64,000 bases of DNA from Hyphococcus sp. (GCA_021776335.1 JAJFGB010000009.1:62001-126000); one strand, 5' to 3'. Shown: positions 35,363 through 46,087, counted from the first letter of the stretch. Numbers and translations: made by a program. The notes: generated from the sequence alone by a model not told the origin.

Positions 35363-37654
35363 ATGAGCATTGAAAACACCCGCCCGCCTCATGGCGGCCA
35401 TGGCGATCGCGGCATTACCGTTTTGTTGCGGCGGATGCATGATGCTGTCGCGCAGGAAGGCAGCGTTCAGGAGCGGCTCGATCAGCTGACAAGCGTGATC
35501 GCCAGTCACGTGGTTGCAGATGTCTGTTCAATTTATTTGCGCCGGCCGGACGATGATCTTGAGCTATATTCAACTGAAGGCCTTAACCGTGAGGCGGTAC
35601 ACAAAACTCGCCTGAAATGGGGTGAAGGTCTCGTTGGGCTTGTGGCGGAAGGCCACCGGCCGCTTGTAACCGCGGATGCCCCATTGCATCCGGCTTTTGC
35701 CTATCGTCCGGAAACCGGTGAAGACCCTCTGCACTCGTTTCTGGGTGTGCCGCTGCTTCGTTCCGGCAAAACTCTTGGCGTTCTCGTGGTCCAGAACAAA
35801 GCGGCCCGTGTTTATTCCGATGACGAAGTGGGGGCTGCACAGGCGGTGGCGACACTGCTTGCCGAGATTGCTGCCTCGGGCGAGCTTCTCAGCCAGGAAG
35901 AAACCGACGTTGTCGGCGAGATGCTGCACCGCCCGGAGCGGCTAAAAGGGTTCGGAATTGTATCCGGCGTTGCCTCTGGCCGTGCCGTTTTCCTCCAGCC
36001 GCCTGCGCCGAAACACAAAGTCTTTGCTGATGACACTGCAGCCGAAGCTGCGCGGTTGGAAGATGGATTGAACCGGTTGCGCGCTTCGGTCGATGAAATG
36101 CTTGCAACGAATGCGTCGCTTAGCGGGGTGTCGCGGGAAGTGCTCGAGACCTATCGATTGTTTGCTTATGATCGTGGTTGGAAGGACCGGCTGCGTGCGG
36201 CTGTCTTTTCAGGGCTAACCGCTGAATCTGCTGTCGAACAAGTTAAGTCGGAAAATCGTGCGCGGCTGTTGCAGTCACGCGATTCCTATTTGCGCGAGCG
36301 TTTGCACGATCTCGACGATCTCTCGCATCGACTATTGCGGTTGATGGCGGGCGATAAGAATGGCGGACGTCGCAAGGTCTATGATGAAACTGTCCTTGTG
36401 GCATCGACGATGGGCCCGGCTGAGCTTTTGGAGTATGATCGCAAGTCATTGAAAGGCCTTGTGCTGGGTGAAGTTTCTGCAACTTCGCATGTGGCGATTG
36501 TCGCGCGGGCGCTGAAAATTCCCATGGTCACGGGCGTCCATGACGCGATTGATCGCGCCGATGAAGGCGACCAGATTGTTATTGATGGCGATGCGGGTGA
36601 AATACACATCCGCCCGGCGCCCGATGTGGTTGAAACTTTCAGGGCAAAGCAACAACGTCACAGTGAACGCCAGGCAGTCTATGCCAGTGAGCGGGGTAAT
36701 CCGTCAGAGACAAAAGACGGCATAAAGATTTCAATCTTGATGAATGCCGGTCTTGCACTCGACCTGCCGTATCTGGAGGAAACCGGTGCGCATGGTGTCG
36801 GGCTATTCCGCACGGAATTACAGTTCCTGATCGGCACGCAGCTGCCAAGTGTGAGCACGCAGGAAGCGCTATATAGTGAGGCGTTGGATCTGGCGAAAGG
36901 CAAACCCGTTATTTTTCGCACCGCGGATATCGGCGGTGACAAAACCGCCGCCTATATGGATCACGGAGCAGAAGTGAACCCGGCGATGGGATGGCGCGGA
37001 TTGCGAATGGCTGTTGATCGCCCAGGCATGATACGCCCGCAATTGCGCGCTTTATTGTCGGCTGCCGCAGGGCGCGAGCTTCATGTCATGTTTCCTCTCG
37101 TGACGCTTTCTTCGGAACTCGATGACGCACGCGCACTTCTTGACCGTGAAGTTGAGCGCGCAAAAAAAAGCGGCCGCGAATTGCCACGAGCGATCAATAT
37201 TGGCGCAATGATCGAAACGCCGGCCGCTGCATGGCAGGCAGACAAGATTGCCGAAAAAGTCGATTTTCTTTCAATTGGGGGAAATGACCTTGCGCAGTTT
37301 TATTTTGCTGCCGATCGCGATTCGGAACGCGTACAGCGAAGGTATGATCCCATGAATCCGGGTTTTTTGAGCTTTCTACAGATGACCATTCAAAAAACCC
37401 AGAAAGCCAAAGCGCCCCTGTCATATTGCGGTGAGCAGGCCGTGGACCCGGTTATGGCGGCGGCGTTGATAGGCCTTGGCGTTAGGCAGTTTTCATTGCC
37501 GGCAGGTTCTGTCGGGCCGTTCCGCCGCCTTGTGCGCTCCCTGAGTGCTAAAGAATTGGCGGCCTGGCTCGCCACAGAGATGCAAAAGCGCCATTTGACC
37601 CTGCGCGAAGATTATGCCCGGTTCCTAAAGGATAAAGGCGCCGCGCTCGAATAA
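35363..37654 (+). CDS. ptsP: PTS-Ntr enzyme I (PEP-protein phosphotransferase with GAF domain)
   Basis: 763 residues. A GAF domain (about 25-170; VCSIYLRRPDDDLELYST, GEGLVGLVAE, SFLGVPLLRSGKTLGVLVVQ) precedes the PTS EI part: HPr-binding helices, phospho-His domain (EVSATSHVAIVARALKIPMV, His near residue 377) and the PEP-binding barrel (GLFRTELQF, FRTADIGGDK, GGNDLAQFYFAADR, CGEQAVDP). It starts the nitrogen PTS phosphorelay to NPr and EIIA-Ntr, linking PEP and glutamine levels to regulation. Adjacent to lysC as in rhizobia. Confidence 0.97.
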   Translation: MSIENTRPPHGGHGDRGITVLLRRMHDAVAQEGSVQERLDQLTSVIASHVVADVCSIYLRRPDDDLELYSTEGLNREAVHKTRLKWGEGLVGLVAEGHRPLVTADAPLHPAFAYRPETGEDPLHSFLGVPLLRSGKTLGVLVVQNKAARVYSDDEVGAAQAVATLLAEIAASGELLSQEETDVVGEMLHRPERLKGFGIVSGVASGRAVFLQPPAPKHKVFADDTAAEAARLEDGLNRLRASVDEMLATNASLSGVSREVLETYRLFAYDRGWKDRLRAAVFSGLTAESAVEQVKSENRARLLQSRDSYLRERLHDLDDLSHRLLRLMAGDKNGGRRKVYDETVLVASTMGPAELLEYDRKSLKGLVLGEVSATSHVAIVARALKIPMVTGVHDAIDRADEGDQIVIDGDAGEIHIRPAPDVVETFRAKQQRHSERQAVYASERGNPSETKDGIKISILMNAGLALDLPYLEETGAHGVGLFRTELQFLIGTQLPSVSTQEALYSEALDLAKGKPVIFRTADIGGDKTAAYMDHGAEVNPAMGWRGLRMAVDRPGMIRPQLRALLSAAAGRELHVMFPLVTLSSELDDARALLDREVERAKKSGRELPRAINIGAMIETPAAAWQADKIAEKVDFLSIGGNDLAQFYFAADRDSERVQRRYDPMNPGFLSFLQMTIQKTQKAKAPLSYCGEQAVDPVMAAALIGLGVRQFSLPAGSVGPFRRLVRSLSAKELAAWLATEMQKRHLTLREDYARFLKDKGAALE

Positions 37655-37767
37655 AGCCGTGGTTAATATATTCCTGCTTCAACTAAGAAAGGGCGCCATT
37701 GTCCGGTTATAGCGAGGATCGTTTTCCGCTATACTGCGCGCGCCAGAGATTCTTTGTGGGACGTAGC

Positions 37768-38592
37768 GTGGCAATCAATAACGGGTCAGCTGAAATTGTC
37801 GATATGGAGGACGCGCGGGCGCGTCGTCGGGGTGAGGATTATTCAAGCGCCGGCGCCCAATTGGCTGACGCGCGGGAATTAATGGGCATGACCCTGACCG
37901 AAGCGTCGACAAAAACCCACATCAAAGAAAGTCATCTTGCAGCGATTGAGAGTGTCGATGTTGCGGCGTTGCCGCCGCGTCCATACGCCATCGGATTTGT
38001 AAGAGCGTATGCTGAGTTCCTGGAGCTTGATCCGGCCCCGGTCGTCGCGCGATTTAAGGAAGACACAGGCTATTCTGTGTCGACGCCTATCCATGTTGAA
38101 AAATTTGAGGCGGCTGAGGTCGCTCACGATGCGCTTACCAAGGATATGTCGCTTTGGGCATTTGCCGCCGTTTTGGCGTTCATTCTGTGGTGCGCCTGGC
38201 AGCTAACTGTTTCTTTGCCTTACAGGGCCATGCAATCAGAGAATGCCGCCTTGGCTTCACCGACCAGCGCGGGCGGCGTTGCAGCAGACCCTGCTTTGCT
38301 GGAGTCGCTTGAAGACATCGTTGAGGCGAGTGTTATTGACCAGAGCACACCAGTCTATCCTCGTCGTTGCGCTGCGTCGGCGCAAAGCTCTGAAACAGTT
38401 GTCGTGACATTTAATATTTCCGCAGGGGGCCGCGTCGGCGGCGAGCGGGTTTTTGAATCAACGAATGGTTGTTTCGACGGCGCCGCACTCAATGCAATCA
38501 GGCGCTGGCGATATGCACCACGCACCGTAGATGGCGTTGCACGCCCCGCCTTTGATCAAAAATACAGTTTTTCCTTTCAAAGACCGCTCTAA
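37768..38592 (+). CDS. RodZ-type HTH, membrane segment and TonB C-terminal domain fusion
   Basis: About 274 residues from a GTG at 37768 (GGGA upstream); TTG at 37699 and ATG at 37804 are alternatives, so the start is uncertain. The HTH_25 domain is RodZ-like: GAQLADARELMGMTLTEAS, THIKESHLAAIE, LPPRPYAIGFVRAYAEFL. One membrane segment follows (LWAFAAVLAFILWCAWQLTV). The outer part is not the RodZ C-terminal domain but a TonB-like fold: VVVTFNISAGGRVGGERVFE, NAIRRWRYAPRTVDG. RodZ links MreB to the wall; whether this protein does so or moves energy like TonB is unknown. It lies between ptsP and ispG, where many alphaproteobacteria carry a plain HTH protein. Confidence 0.8.
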   Translation: MAINNGSAEIVDMEDARARRRGEDYSSAGAQLADARELMGMTLTEASTKTHIKESHLAAIESVDVAALPPRPYAIGFVRAYAEFLELDPAPVVARFKEDTGYSVSTPIHVEKFEAAEVAHDALTKDMSLWAFAAVLAFILWCAWQLTVSLPYRAMQSENAALASPTSAGGVAADPALLESLEDIVEASVIDQSTPVYPRRCAASAQSSETVVVTFNISAGGRVGGERVFESTNGCFDGAALNAIRRWRYAPRTVDGVARPAFDQKYSFSFQRPL

Positions 38593-38725
38593 AACCTTAC
38601 ATAAGCCGTTGAAATGCGCTTGATTTGAGTGGATTAGGGGCGTTTTCCGGCTGGGCTTGACTTCAGCGGGGAGCGCGTAATCTTGGCGCTGAAAATACGC
38701 TGTTTTTAAAAGTAAGGCCTTAAAG

Positions 38726-39856
38726 ATGTCGATACGTCCGTGGCGCGATATTGAACGCAGGAAATCCCGGCAAATCATGGTCGGTGATGTACCCGTTGGC
38801 GGCGATGCCCCGATTGCGGTGCAATCGATGACGAATACGCTGACCTCGGATGCACAGGCGACCATTCGCCAGATCAACGAGATCGCGGAAGCGGGCGCTG
38901 ATATCGTTCGAGTGTCTTGTCCGGATCAGGATTCAACCAAAGCGCTAAAAGAGATTGCCAAGGCATCGCCGGTGCCGATCGTTGCGGATATCCATTTTCA
39001 TTATAAGCGCGGCATTGAATCGGCGGAAGCGGGGGCGGCGTGTTTACGCATCAATCCCGGTAATATTGGGTCAGAGGAACGCGTGTGCGAAGTAATCAAG
39101 GCGGCCAAAGATTATGGCTGTTCAATGCGTATTGGCGTTAATGGCGGATCGCTGGAAAAAGACCTGCTTGAAAAATATGGCGAGCCATGCCCCGAAGCGA
39201 TGGTGGAAAGCGCCCTTGATCACGCGAAAATTCTTCAGGACAATGATTTTCACGAATTCAAGATCTCGGTAAAAGCGTCAGACGTGTTTCTGACCGTTGC
39301 TGCTTATCATGCACTTGCCGAAGCTATTGACTGCCCGTTGCATCTTGGCGTCACCGAGGCTGGCGGCCTGCGGATCGGATCGGTTAAATCTGCAATCGGG
39401 ATGGGCAACCTTTTATGGGCCGGCATTGGCGATACAATCCGCGTCTCACTGTCTGCGGATCCGGTTGAGGAAATCAAGGCTGGATTTGATATTCTGAAAT
39501 CACTGAATTTGCGCCATCGCGGCGTTAATGTGATTTCCTGCCCGTCCTGCGCCCGTCAGGGTTTTCAGGTGATCGATACCGTCGAATCACTGGAGGAACG
39601 GCTTGCCCATATCACCACGCCGATGACGTTGTCGGTGATTGGCTGCGTTGTGAATGGTCCAGGTGAAGCGCGGGAGACGGACATCGGCTTTACCGGCGGC
39701 GGCGCAGGTAAAGAACATGGTATGATCTACCTTAATGGCGAGGTTGATCATCGCATTGATAATGCTGAAATCGTTGACCATCTGGTTGAGCTGGTTGAAA
39801 AACGCGCGGCTGAAATTCAGGCAGAAGAAGCAAAACAGTCTGTCGCGGCGGAATAG
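38726..39856 (+). CDS. ispG: 4-hydroxy-3-methylbut-2-enyl-diphosphate synthase (flavodoxin)
   Basis: 376 residues. It converts MEcPP to HMBPP in the non-mevalonate isoprenoid pathway with a 4Fe-4S cluster. Features: [53 protein letters not shown] and the cluster Cys in [11 protein letters not shown] and [13 protein letters not shown] good hairpin terminator follows. Confidence 0.97.
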   Translation: MSIRPWRDIERRKSRQIMVGDVPVGGDAPIAVQSMTNTLTSDAQATIRQINEIAEAGADIVRVSCPDQDSTKALKEIAKASPVPIVADIHFHYKRGIESAEAGAACLRINPGNIGSEERVCEVIKAAKDYGCSMRIGVNGGSLEKDLLEKYGEPCPEAMVESALDHAKILQDNDFHEFKISVKASDVFLTVAAYHALAEAIDCPLHLGVTEAGGLRIGSVKSAIGMGNLLWAGIGDTIRVSLSADPVEEIKAGFDILKSLNLRHRGVNVISCPSCARQGFQVIDTVESLEERLAHITTPMTLSVIGCVVNGPGEARETDIGFTGGGAGKEHGMIYLNGEVDHRIDNAEIVDHLVELVEKRAAEIQAEEAKQSVAAE

Positions 39857-39877
39857 CTTTGCTCAATCAATTTAATG

Positions 39878-39907
39878 CGCGCGGGCGTTTCGGCTCCGCG
39901 CGTTTTT
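39878..39907 (+). terminator. Rho-independent terminator after ispG
   Basis: CGCGCGG (39878-39884) pairs with CCGCGCG (39896-39902) around an 11-base loop, followed by TTTTT. It lies 21 bases past the ispG stop and just before the next ribosome site (GAAGGAGG). Confidence 0.85.
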
Positions 39908-39928
39908 CGTTTTATGAAGGAGGTTCGA

Positions 39929-40321
39929 ATGCGCAAAATCGGATTCATTCATGCAGCAAGTTGCTTGCTGGTATTATTCATCGCGAGCTGCAATGCGCCA
40001 CCGGCAATTTCTGAGGACGTAATGGAAAAGTCATCATCTGCCCATCTTATTATACGATTTAATGTGAAGAGTGATCGCCTGGGTGATTTTCTGCCAATCA
40101 TGGAAGGCGTAAGTTCTGACATGGCAAGTGAAAATGGGTTTGTGGCTGCGCGCGTCTATCGCGACGTTGACGACCCGCTTTCTTTCACGCTGATTGAAGA
40201 GTGGGCGAGCCGCGACGATCACCAGGAACATTTCAAGGCGATCAACGGTTCCGGGGATTGGGATAATATCCTTGGTATGCTCACGCGCGATCCTGACATG
40301 AGTTACAATGATATTCTTTGA
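39929..40321 (+). CDS. Lipoprotein with antibiotic-biosynthesis-monooxygenase (ABM) domain
   Basis: 130 residues. The start at 39929 is set by GAAGGAGG six bases upstream. The signal ends in a lipobox LFIAS-Cys, so the protein is lipid-anchored. The rest is one ABM-type ferredoxin fold: AHLIIRFNVKSDRLGDFLP, NGFVAARVYRDVDDPLSFTLIEEWASRDDHQEH. Cytoplasmic members are quinol monooxygenases or heme-degrading enzymes; an exported, lipidated form is uncommon and its role unknown. Confidence 0.82.
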   Translation: MRKIGFIHAASCLLVLFIASCNAPPAISEDVMEKSSSAHLIIRFNVKSDRLGDFLPIMEGVSSDMASENGFVAARVYRDVDDPLSFTLIEEWASRDDHQEHFKAINGSGDWDNILGMLTRDPDMSYNDIL

Positions 40322-40357
40322 AACACACGCTGCAGCGCTGAACACAAAAGTCGACCC

Positions 40358-41434
40358 ATGATCCCTCAGGAAAAAATTGAAGCGCTGATCGCTCGGTTTG
40401 AAAAGATCGAGGCGGAAATGTCGAGCGCCACGGTGACGGAAGATATTATTCGTCTGTCAAAGGAGCACGGCGAATTAAAAGACGTCGTTGAAAAGGCGCG
40501 GGAGCTTTCATCGGCAAGGACTCAGATAGATGAACTGACCGAACTTGCTGGGGGTGATGATGCTGAAATGGCGGCCCTTGCCCGTGACGAGCTTGCGGAG
40601 CTTAAAGAGAATATGCCTGCGCTTGAAAGCGGTCTGCAGGTGATGCTGTTGCCGAAAGACAAGGCTGACGATTCCAGCGTTATTCTGGAGGTGCGTGCCG
40701 GTACGGGCGGCGATGAAGCCGCGATATTCGCTGGCGATCTTTTCCGGATGTATCAACGCTATGTTTCCCTGATGGGTTGGAAACTGGAAGTTCTTTCGGC
40801 GTCTGAGGCTGAAATGGGCGGATTCAAGGAAATCCAGGCGAGCGTTGCCGGGGATGGCGTGTTTGCGCGTATGAAATTCGAATCAGGCGTTCATCGCGTG
40901 CAACGCGTGCCGGACACAGAAACCCAGGGGCGTGTCCACACTTCCGCCGCCACTGTCGCGGTTTTACCTGAACCGGAAGAGGTCGACATAGATATCAGTG
41001 ATGGCGATTTGCGCATTGACGTTTTCCGCGCTTCCGGTCCCGGCGGCCAGTCGGTCAACACCACAGATTCGGCCGTGCGCATAACGCATATCCCGACCGG
41101 TGTGGTCGTTATTCAGCAGGATGAAAAATCTCAACATAAGAACAAAGCGAAAGCCATGAAAGTTCTGCGCGCGCGCCTCTATGAAGCCGAACGCGCCCGC
41201 GCCGACGCTGAACGCGCCGCTGCGCGCAAAGGCATGGTTGGATCCGGCGACCGCTCCGAACGCATTCGCACGTATAATTATCCGCAGAGCCGCGTTACTG
41301 ATCACCGCATCAATCTGACGCTCTATAAATTGAGCGAAATCGTTGCTGGCGACGCGCTTGATGAAATTGTCGAGGCGCTGATTACACAAAATCGCGCCGA
41401 CAGGCTTGCTGAAATGCAGGGCGATGTCGCCTGA
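40358..41434 (+). CDS. prfA: Peptide chain release factor 1
   Basis: 358 residues. It ends translation at UAA and UAG. Landmarks: [46 protein letters not shown], the GGQ loop in [20 protein letters not shown], and the [17 protein letters not shown] block. The gene runs into prmC (11-base overlap), which methylates its GGQ glutamine. Confidence 0.98.
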   Translation: MIPQEKIEALIARFEKIEAEMSSATVTEDIIRLSKEHGELKDVVEKARELSSARTQIDELTELAGGDDAEMAALARDELAELKENMPALESGLQVMLLPKDKADDSSVILEVRAGTGGDEAAIFAGDLFRMYQRYVSLMGWKLEVLSASEAEMGGFKEIQASVAGDGVFARMKFESGVHRVQRVPDTETQGRVHTSAATVAVLPEPEEVDIDISDGDLRIDVFRASGPGGQSVNTTDSAVRITHIPTGVVVIQQDEKSQHKNKAKAMKVLRARLYEAERARADAERAAARKGMVGSGDRSERIRTYNYPQSRVTDHRINLTLYKLSEIVAGDALDEIVEALITQNRADRLAEMQGDVA

Positions 41435-42314
41435 TACGAAACCAGGCCGCACGTTCGCTCAGGTGCTGCGGGACGGCGCTGGTCTGCTGACAGCATCCTC
41501 TTCGCCGCTGCTGGATGCGCGCGTCCTGTTGAAATTCACGACGGGCGTTGATGACGTTGAGCTGATCACGCGCGGTGATCAGCCATTGGCAGAAGAAAGC
41601 GCATTGGATTTTGATGCACTTATTGCCCGACGTGCCCGCGGCGAACCGATTGCTTACATTGTCGGAGAGAAGGAATTCTGGAGCCTACCCTTCAAGGTCA
41701 CACCGGATGTCTTAATCCCGCGGGATGATTCTGAGTGCTTAATTGAAGCGGTGTTGGCGCGTCGGCGGCCTGAAGGGGCGCTGAATATTTTGGATCTCGG
41801 AGCCGGATCGGGATGCCTGCTATGCGCTCTCCTGTCAGAATTCCCCAACAGTTTCGGGGTCGGGCTCGATCAATCCGAAAACGCGTTGAAGGTCGCACGC
41901 TCGAACGCCTCAGCCCTTGGATTTGCTGATCGATCGATTTTTGTGGCCGGTGATTGGCTGGCGGCAGTGGGTGGCGCATTTGATATCATCATCGCCAATC
42001 CACCTTATATTTCTGATGGTGAGCGGTCGGGACTGCCTGTGGATGTTGCGGAATTTGAGCCGGGAAGGGCGCTGTTTGCCGGTCCCGACGGAATGGACGA
42101 TTATCGGTCGATTCTGACTGGCTTGGCGGCGTCGCCTTACATATTGGGAGAAATGGGTTTGTTGGTCTTTGAAGCAGGACACCAGCAAGCTGGCGGCCTG
42201 CGGAAAATGGTTAAGGAAACCCTGTCGCCCGCCGAAGTCGCTGTTATCATTGACCTGAAGGGCCGTCAGCGCGGGGTTGTTGCTGATTTTCACCTAAGCA
42301 AAAAAAGGGATTGA
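41424..42314 (+). CDS. prmC: Release factor glutamine methyltransferase
   Basis: 296 residues. It methylates the GGQ glutamine of release factors. Features: [44 protein letters not shown], the SAM loop [16 protein letters not shown] and the catalytic NPPY in IIANPPYIS. The ATG at 41424 overlaps the prfA end. An in-frame start six codons upstream is less likely. Confidence 0.96.
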   Translation: MSPDTKPGRTFAQVLRDGAGLLTASSSPLLDARVLLKFTTGVDDVELITRGDQPLAEESALDFDALIARRARGEPIAYIVGEKEFWSLPFKVTPDVLIPRDDSECLIEAVLARRRPEGALNILDLGAGSGCLLCALLSEFPNSFGVGLDQSENALKVARSNASALGFADRSIFVAGDWLAAVGGAFDIIIANPPYISDGERSGLPVDVAEFEPGRALFAGPDGMDDYRSILTGLAASPYILGEMGLLVFEAGHQQAGGLRKMVKETLSPAEVAVIIDLKGRQRGVVADFHLSKKRD

Positions 42315-42585
42315 ATTGCGCCGCGAGGCGGTTATCATACGACCCAAGACAGGGGAATTCGCCACTAATAATAGAGATTGCGGCGGGCCTGTCCTAAATC
42401 CAACATCAGTCTGGCTTCTAACTAGCTTGGCTCATGGTCTGCAGCAAGGCTGCGAGAACAGAACAAGATAACTGCATGACGATGCTGGCGCGTTTGAACC
42501 GCCGATAAAACATCAAGGATTTTCGAATGCGATCTGCTGGCGGTGCGCCGGTTTTTCGCGAAGGGGCATTACACAGGAAACTATT

Positions 42586-43173
42586 ATGAAGCGTGGTCGC
42601 AACCAACGCCGCCGTCCAGGAGGAAACCCTAATCGGGCACTCGATTCCAACGGACCCGAAGTCCGCATTCGCGGTACCGCCAATCAGGTCTACGACAAAT
42701 ATGTAGCACTGGCGCGTGATGCGACCTCTGCAGGCGACCGCATCAAGGCTGAAAATTATCTTCAGCATGCCGAACACTATTTCCGAGTGCTCCGCGCATC
42801 GCAGCCGGCTCAGACACCGCGTCCGGCCAATGGTGACGGTGAGGGCGACGACGACCAGCCACCCGTTAATGACCGGAATGACCGAGGCAATAATCGACGC
42901 AACGATCAGGAACGACATCAGAGCCAGCGTCAGGAGACCGATGCTGCGGGGGCGAGCGAAGAAAAATCAGAGCCACAAAAAGAAAAACCGGAACCACAAG
43001 TAGAATCGCCCACCGAAGCATCAGTCGAACCTGACGCCGCAGCGGCCAGTGAAGAAGAGCCTGAGAAAAAACCCCGACGCCGCCGAACGCGGCGCCCTGC
43101 TAAAAGTGCTGAAAACGGGGATGGCGATGCGGCAGAGAGTGCTGACGCCGAAACGCCCGCCGCTGCAGAGTAG
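42586..43173 (+). CDS. DUF4167 protein, disordered acidic/basic tail
   Basis: 195 residues. The first 70 form the conserved DUF4167 region: MKRGRNQRRRPGGNPNRALD, GTANQVYDKYVALARDATSAG, RIKAENYLQHAEHYFRVL. The remainder is low-complexity Glu/Pro/Gln/Arg with a basic patch KKPRRRRTRRPAKS, probably disordered and nucleic-acid binding. The family always follows prfA-prmC in alphaproteobacteria; a link with ribosome or RNA work is inferred from that. The 271-base region before it holds no gene; AGGAAA lies before its ATG. Confidence 0.92.
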   Translation: MKRGRNQRRRPGGNPNRALDSNGPEVRIRGTANQVYDKYVALARDATSAGDRIKAENYLQHAEHYFRVLRASQPAQTPRPANGDGEGDDDQPPVNDRNDRGNNRRNDQERHQSQRQETDAAGASEEKSEPQKEKPEPQVESPTEASVEPDAAAASEEEPEKKPRRRRTRRPAKSAENGDGDAAESADAETPAAAE

Positions 43174-43259
43174 CTTTTTCGCGCGGACTGCTGTTCGTCA
43201 TTTTGAATGTGGAGATCATCGCCTAAACTCCTGTTTCGTCTGACAGGAGGTTTGCGCCG

Positions 43260-44051
43260 ATGACCAGCGGCCCATCGCTTTTCGACCTTTCCGGTAAAAC
43301 GGCCATTATTACCGGCGCCTCGCGCGGTATTGGTGAAGCGATTGCACGGCGCTTCGCTCAAGCCGGCGCCAATGTTGTCGTTTCGAGCCGTAAGCTAGAT
43401 GCATGCGAAGCAGTTGTTGGCGCCATCAATGACGCGGAGGGGCGCGACGCAGCGTATGCGGTCACGTGTAATATTTCACGCAAGGAAGACCTGCAGCGCC
43501 TCGTTGACGAAACCAAATCAAAGTGGGGTCCGGCGGATATTCTCGTTTCCAATGCTGCGGTTAATCCCTATTTTGGTCCATCCTCTGGCATGTCGGATGA
43601 GCAGTTCGACAAGATATTAACCTGCAATGTGAAAGCATCGCACTGGCTGTCGCATATGGTGCTGCCGGATATGCGCGCAAAAAAAGACGGCGCCATTATT
43701 GTTGTTTCATCAATCGGCGGATTTGTCGGGTCCGATATGCTCGGCGCTTATAATATTTCAAAAGCGGCCGACCTGCAGCTTGCCCGCAACCTCGCCGTGG
43801 AATGTGGGTCGGACAATGTGCGCGTTAATTGTATCTGCCCTGGCGTGGTCAAAACCTATTTTGCGGAGGCGTTGTGGAAGGATCCGAAGGTTGAAAAAAT
43901 GATGACGCAGAAATTACCGTTGCGTCGCTTCGGTGAGCCAGACGATATTGCAGGCGCCGCAGTGTTTTTAGCGTCTCCTGCGGGGCGCTGGATGACCGGT
44001 CAGAACATGATCATTGATGGCGGCGCGATGGTCAGTTTGGGTGGGCTTTAA
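43260..44051 (+). CDS. Short-chain dehydrogenase/reductase
   Basis: 263 residues, classical SDR. NAD(P) loop TGASRGIGEAIARRF, structural motif LVSNAAVNP (usual NNAG is replaced by SNAA), catalytic Ser in VVSSIGG and Tyr-x3-Lys in AYNISKAA, then ICPGVVKTYF and GQNMIIDGG. The nearest relatives in memory are SDRs annotated as acyl/3-oxo reductases; the substrate is not known. AGGAGG stands nine bases before the start. Confidence 0.92.
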   Translation: MTSGPSLFDLSGKTAIITGASRGIGEAIARRFAQAGANVVVSSRKLDACEAVVGAINDAEGRDAAYAVTCNISRKEDLQRLVDETKSKWGPADILVSNAAVNPYFGPSSGMSDEQFDKILTCNVKASHWLSHMVLPDMRAKKDGAIIVVSSIGGFVGSDMLGAYNISKAADLQLARNLAVECGSDNVRVNCICPGVVKTYFAEALWKDPKVEKMMTQKLPLRRFGEPDDIAGAAVFLASPAGRWMTGQNMIIDGGAMVSLGGL

Positions 44052-44131
44052 AGAATAGCGCCAAGTCATGGGCGCAATGAATTGCACGAGAGATGATCAG
44101 CGCTGTCGCCAATTCTAATCACGAACAAGCA

Positions 44132-45949
44132 CTAAATCTCCCTTGTGGCGTTTTCGAACCAGGCCTTGATCTCAGCGGGTAACAGGGACGCGAGCTTTTC
44201 GCGCACGCGGGCATGGTAATCGCTGAGCCACTGGCGCTCGTCGTCAGTTAGTAATCCGGGGAGAACAAGGTCGAGATTAATCGGCGCCAATGTGATTGTT
44301 TCAAATCCCATCATCTCCCGTTCACCACCCGGCACTGTTTTTGGTTGTGTCACGATAATCAGGTTTTCAATACGAATGCCGAATTCCTCTGCTTTATAAA
44401 ATCCGGGTTCGTTTGAAAGGATCATGCCAGGTATCAGCGCCTGTGAATTTGGCGCTTTGGCGATACGTTGCGGACCTTCATGGACGCCAAGAAAAGACCC
44501 GACCCCGTGACCTGTGCCGTGATCATAGTCGAGCCCGGCGTCCCAGAGTGGTTTGCGCGCCATGGCGTCAAGCTGATGGCCAGTAGTGCCCGCCGGAAAT
44601 TTCATGGTGGCGAGTGCGATATGGCCTTTCAAAACGCGGGTGAATCGATCGCGCATCTCTTCTGTAGCCGCGCCGATGGGGGTTGTGCGCGTGATGTCAG
44701 TGGTGCCGTCGGGATATTGTCCGCCGGAATCGACCAGATAAAGCGTACCCTTTTCGAGTTTGGTGTTGGTCGTTGTTGATACTTTGTAGTGACACAGAGC
44801 GCCGTTGGAACCGGCGCCGGAGATCGTGTCAAAGCTGATATCACGCAGATCACTTGAGTGAGCGCGGAATTCTTCGAGTTTTTTGGCAGCAGCAATCTCA
44901 TCCACATTGCCGTCCTGCGCTTCGGTTTCAATCCAATGAAGGAAGCGTGTTACGGCGACGCCGTCTCGAACATGTGCTGAGCGCGCGCCATCAAGTTCTG
45001 TTTCATTCTTGGTCGCACGCGGCAGCGCACATGGATCGGTCAATTCAACGATCTTTGCGCCTGCCATGCGCAGCGTCTCGACAAACCCCGATGGCGCCAG
45101 CGCAGGGTCAATTGCGATTTTGACGCCGCTTGCCCCTAGCTTTTCAAGCGCTGTGCGCACATCCGCTTCGGCGCGAATATCGACATCGTCGCCGAGAAAT
45201 TCCGGTAGTTGGTTGTCAATTTTTTCCGGTGCGAGAAACAGCGTCGCTGAACCGTCCTTGTTCAAGAGCGCGCGGCTGAGGGGCAGGGGGGTGCGATCCA
45301 CGTCGCTACCACGAATGTTAAACAACCAGGCGACTGACGGCGGCGCGGTGATGAGTGCGATATCGGCGCCGGCTTTTTCAACTGCGGCGGCGATTTCACG
45401 GCGCTTGTCAGCAGATGCTTTGCCCGCGAATTTTATATCATGTGCTTTAACGGGGCTGAGTGGAACCGATGGTTGGTCCTTCCATGCGGCGTCTATCGGG
45501 TTTTCTGTCACGGCAACCAGTGTGAACCCGGCTTTTTTTTCTGCTGCTTGCAATCGTTTTACACCCGCCATGGTGTGGAGCATGGGATCATAACCGATGC
45601 GTGCGCCAGCGCTTACATTTTTGGCAAGCCACTGGTCTGGCGGCGTCTCGATCAAATCTTCATAGGCGAAAAATTCGCTATCGACTTGTTGGCGTACTTG
45701 CAATGTATAGCGCCCGTCTGTGAACATGACCGCCTGATCAATCATGACGATTGCAGCGCCAGCGGAGCCTGAAAACCCTGACGGCCACATCAGCCGTTCG
45801 GCATAGGCCGGAATGTACTCGTTTTGATACTCATCATCATGGGGGATGACAAAACCATCGAGGCTTTGCTTTTTTATTTCTGCGCGCAAGAGCGGCAAAT
45901 GCTTGCCGGCAAAACTACGATCGGAAACGGGCTCATAGGTCTGAAACAT
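44132..45949 (-). CDS. Xaa-Pro aminopeptidase P family (M24B)
   Basis: 605 residues, the long three-domain type found in eukaryotic APP1 and alphaproteobacteria. Two creatinase-like N-terminal domains (LDGFVIPHDDEYQNEY; MFTDGRYTLQVRQQV) precede the pita-bread fold with metal ligands in LVDSGGQYPDGTTDITRT (two Asp), GHIAL, YDHGTGHGVGSFLGVHEGP (His), SNEPGFY (Glu) and FETITLAP (Glu). It cleaves the first residue before proline in the cytoplasm. Divergent from the propeller lipoprotein. Confidence 0.95.
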   Translation of the reverse strand: MFQTYEPVSDRSFAGKHLPLLRAEIKKQSLDGFVIPHDDEYQNEYIPAYAERLMWPSGFSGSAGAAIVMIDQAVMFTDGRYTLQVRQQVDSEFFAYEDLIETPPDQWLAKNVSAGARIGYDPMLHTMAGVKRLQAAEKKAGFTLVAVTENPIDAAWKDQPSVPLSPVKAHDIKFAGKASADKRREIAAAVEKAGADIALITAPPSVAWLFNIRGSDVDRTPLPLSRALLNKDGSATLFLAPEKIDNQLPEFLGDDVDIRAEADVRTALEKLGASGVKIAIDPALAPSGFVETLRMAGAKIVELTDPCALPRATKNETELDGARSAHVRDGVAVTRFLHWIETEAQDGNVDEIAAAKKLEEFRAHSSDLRDISFDTISGAGSNGALCHYKVSTTTNTKLEKGTLYLVDSGGQYPDGTTDITRTTPIGAATEEMRDRFTRVLKGHIALATMKFPAGTTGHQLDAMARKPLWDAGLDYDHGTGHGVGSFLGVHEGPQRIAKAPNSQALIPGMILSNEPGFYKAEEFGIRIENLIIVTQPKTVPGGEREMMGFETITLAPINLDLVLPGLLTDDERQWLSDYHARVREKLASLLPAEIKAWFENATREI

Positions 45950-46087
45950 TGGTTGTTAATCCTCGTTGTCCGGCGCGAAAGCGGGCTTGATGTGCGCCCA
46001 TTTGGACGAGCCAAATATTGGCGCCATGTGCGTATATTGTCGAGGGCTGAAACCGTGTTAAAAACCTACAGTCAAAAAGGTTTTGTT

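Noticed and set aside
45824-46087. 88-codon in-frame extension upstream of the propeller lipoprotein
   Set aside because: It would bury the lipoprotein signal inside the protein and overlaps the divergent aminopeptidase gene; the ATG at 46088 has a ribosome site.
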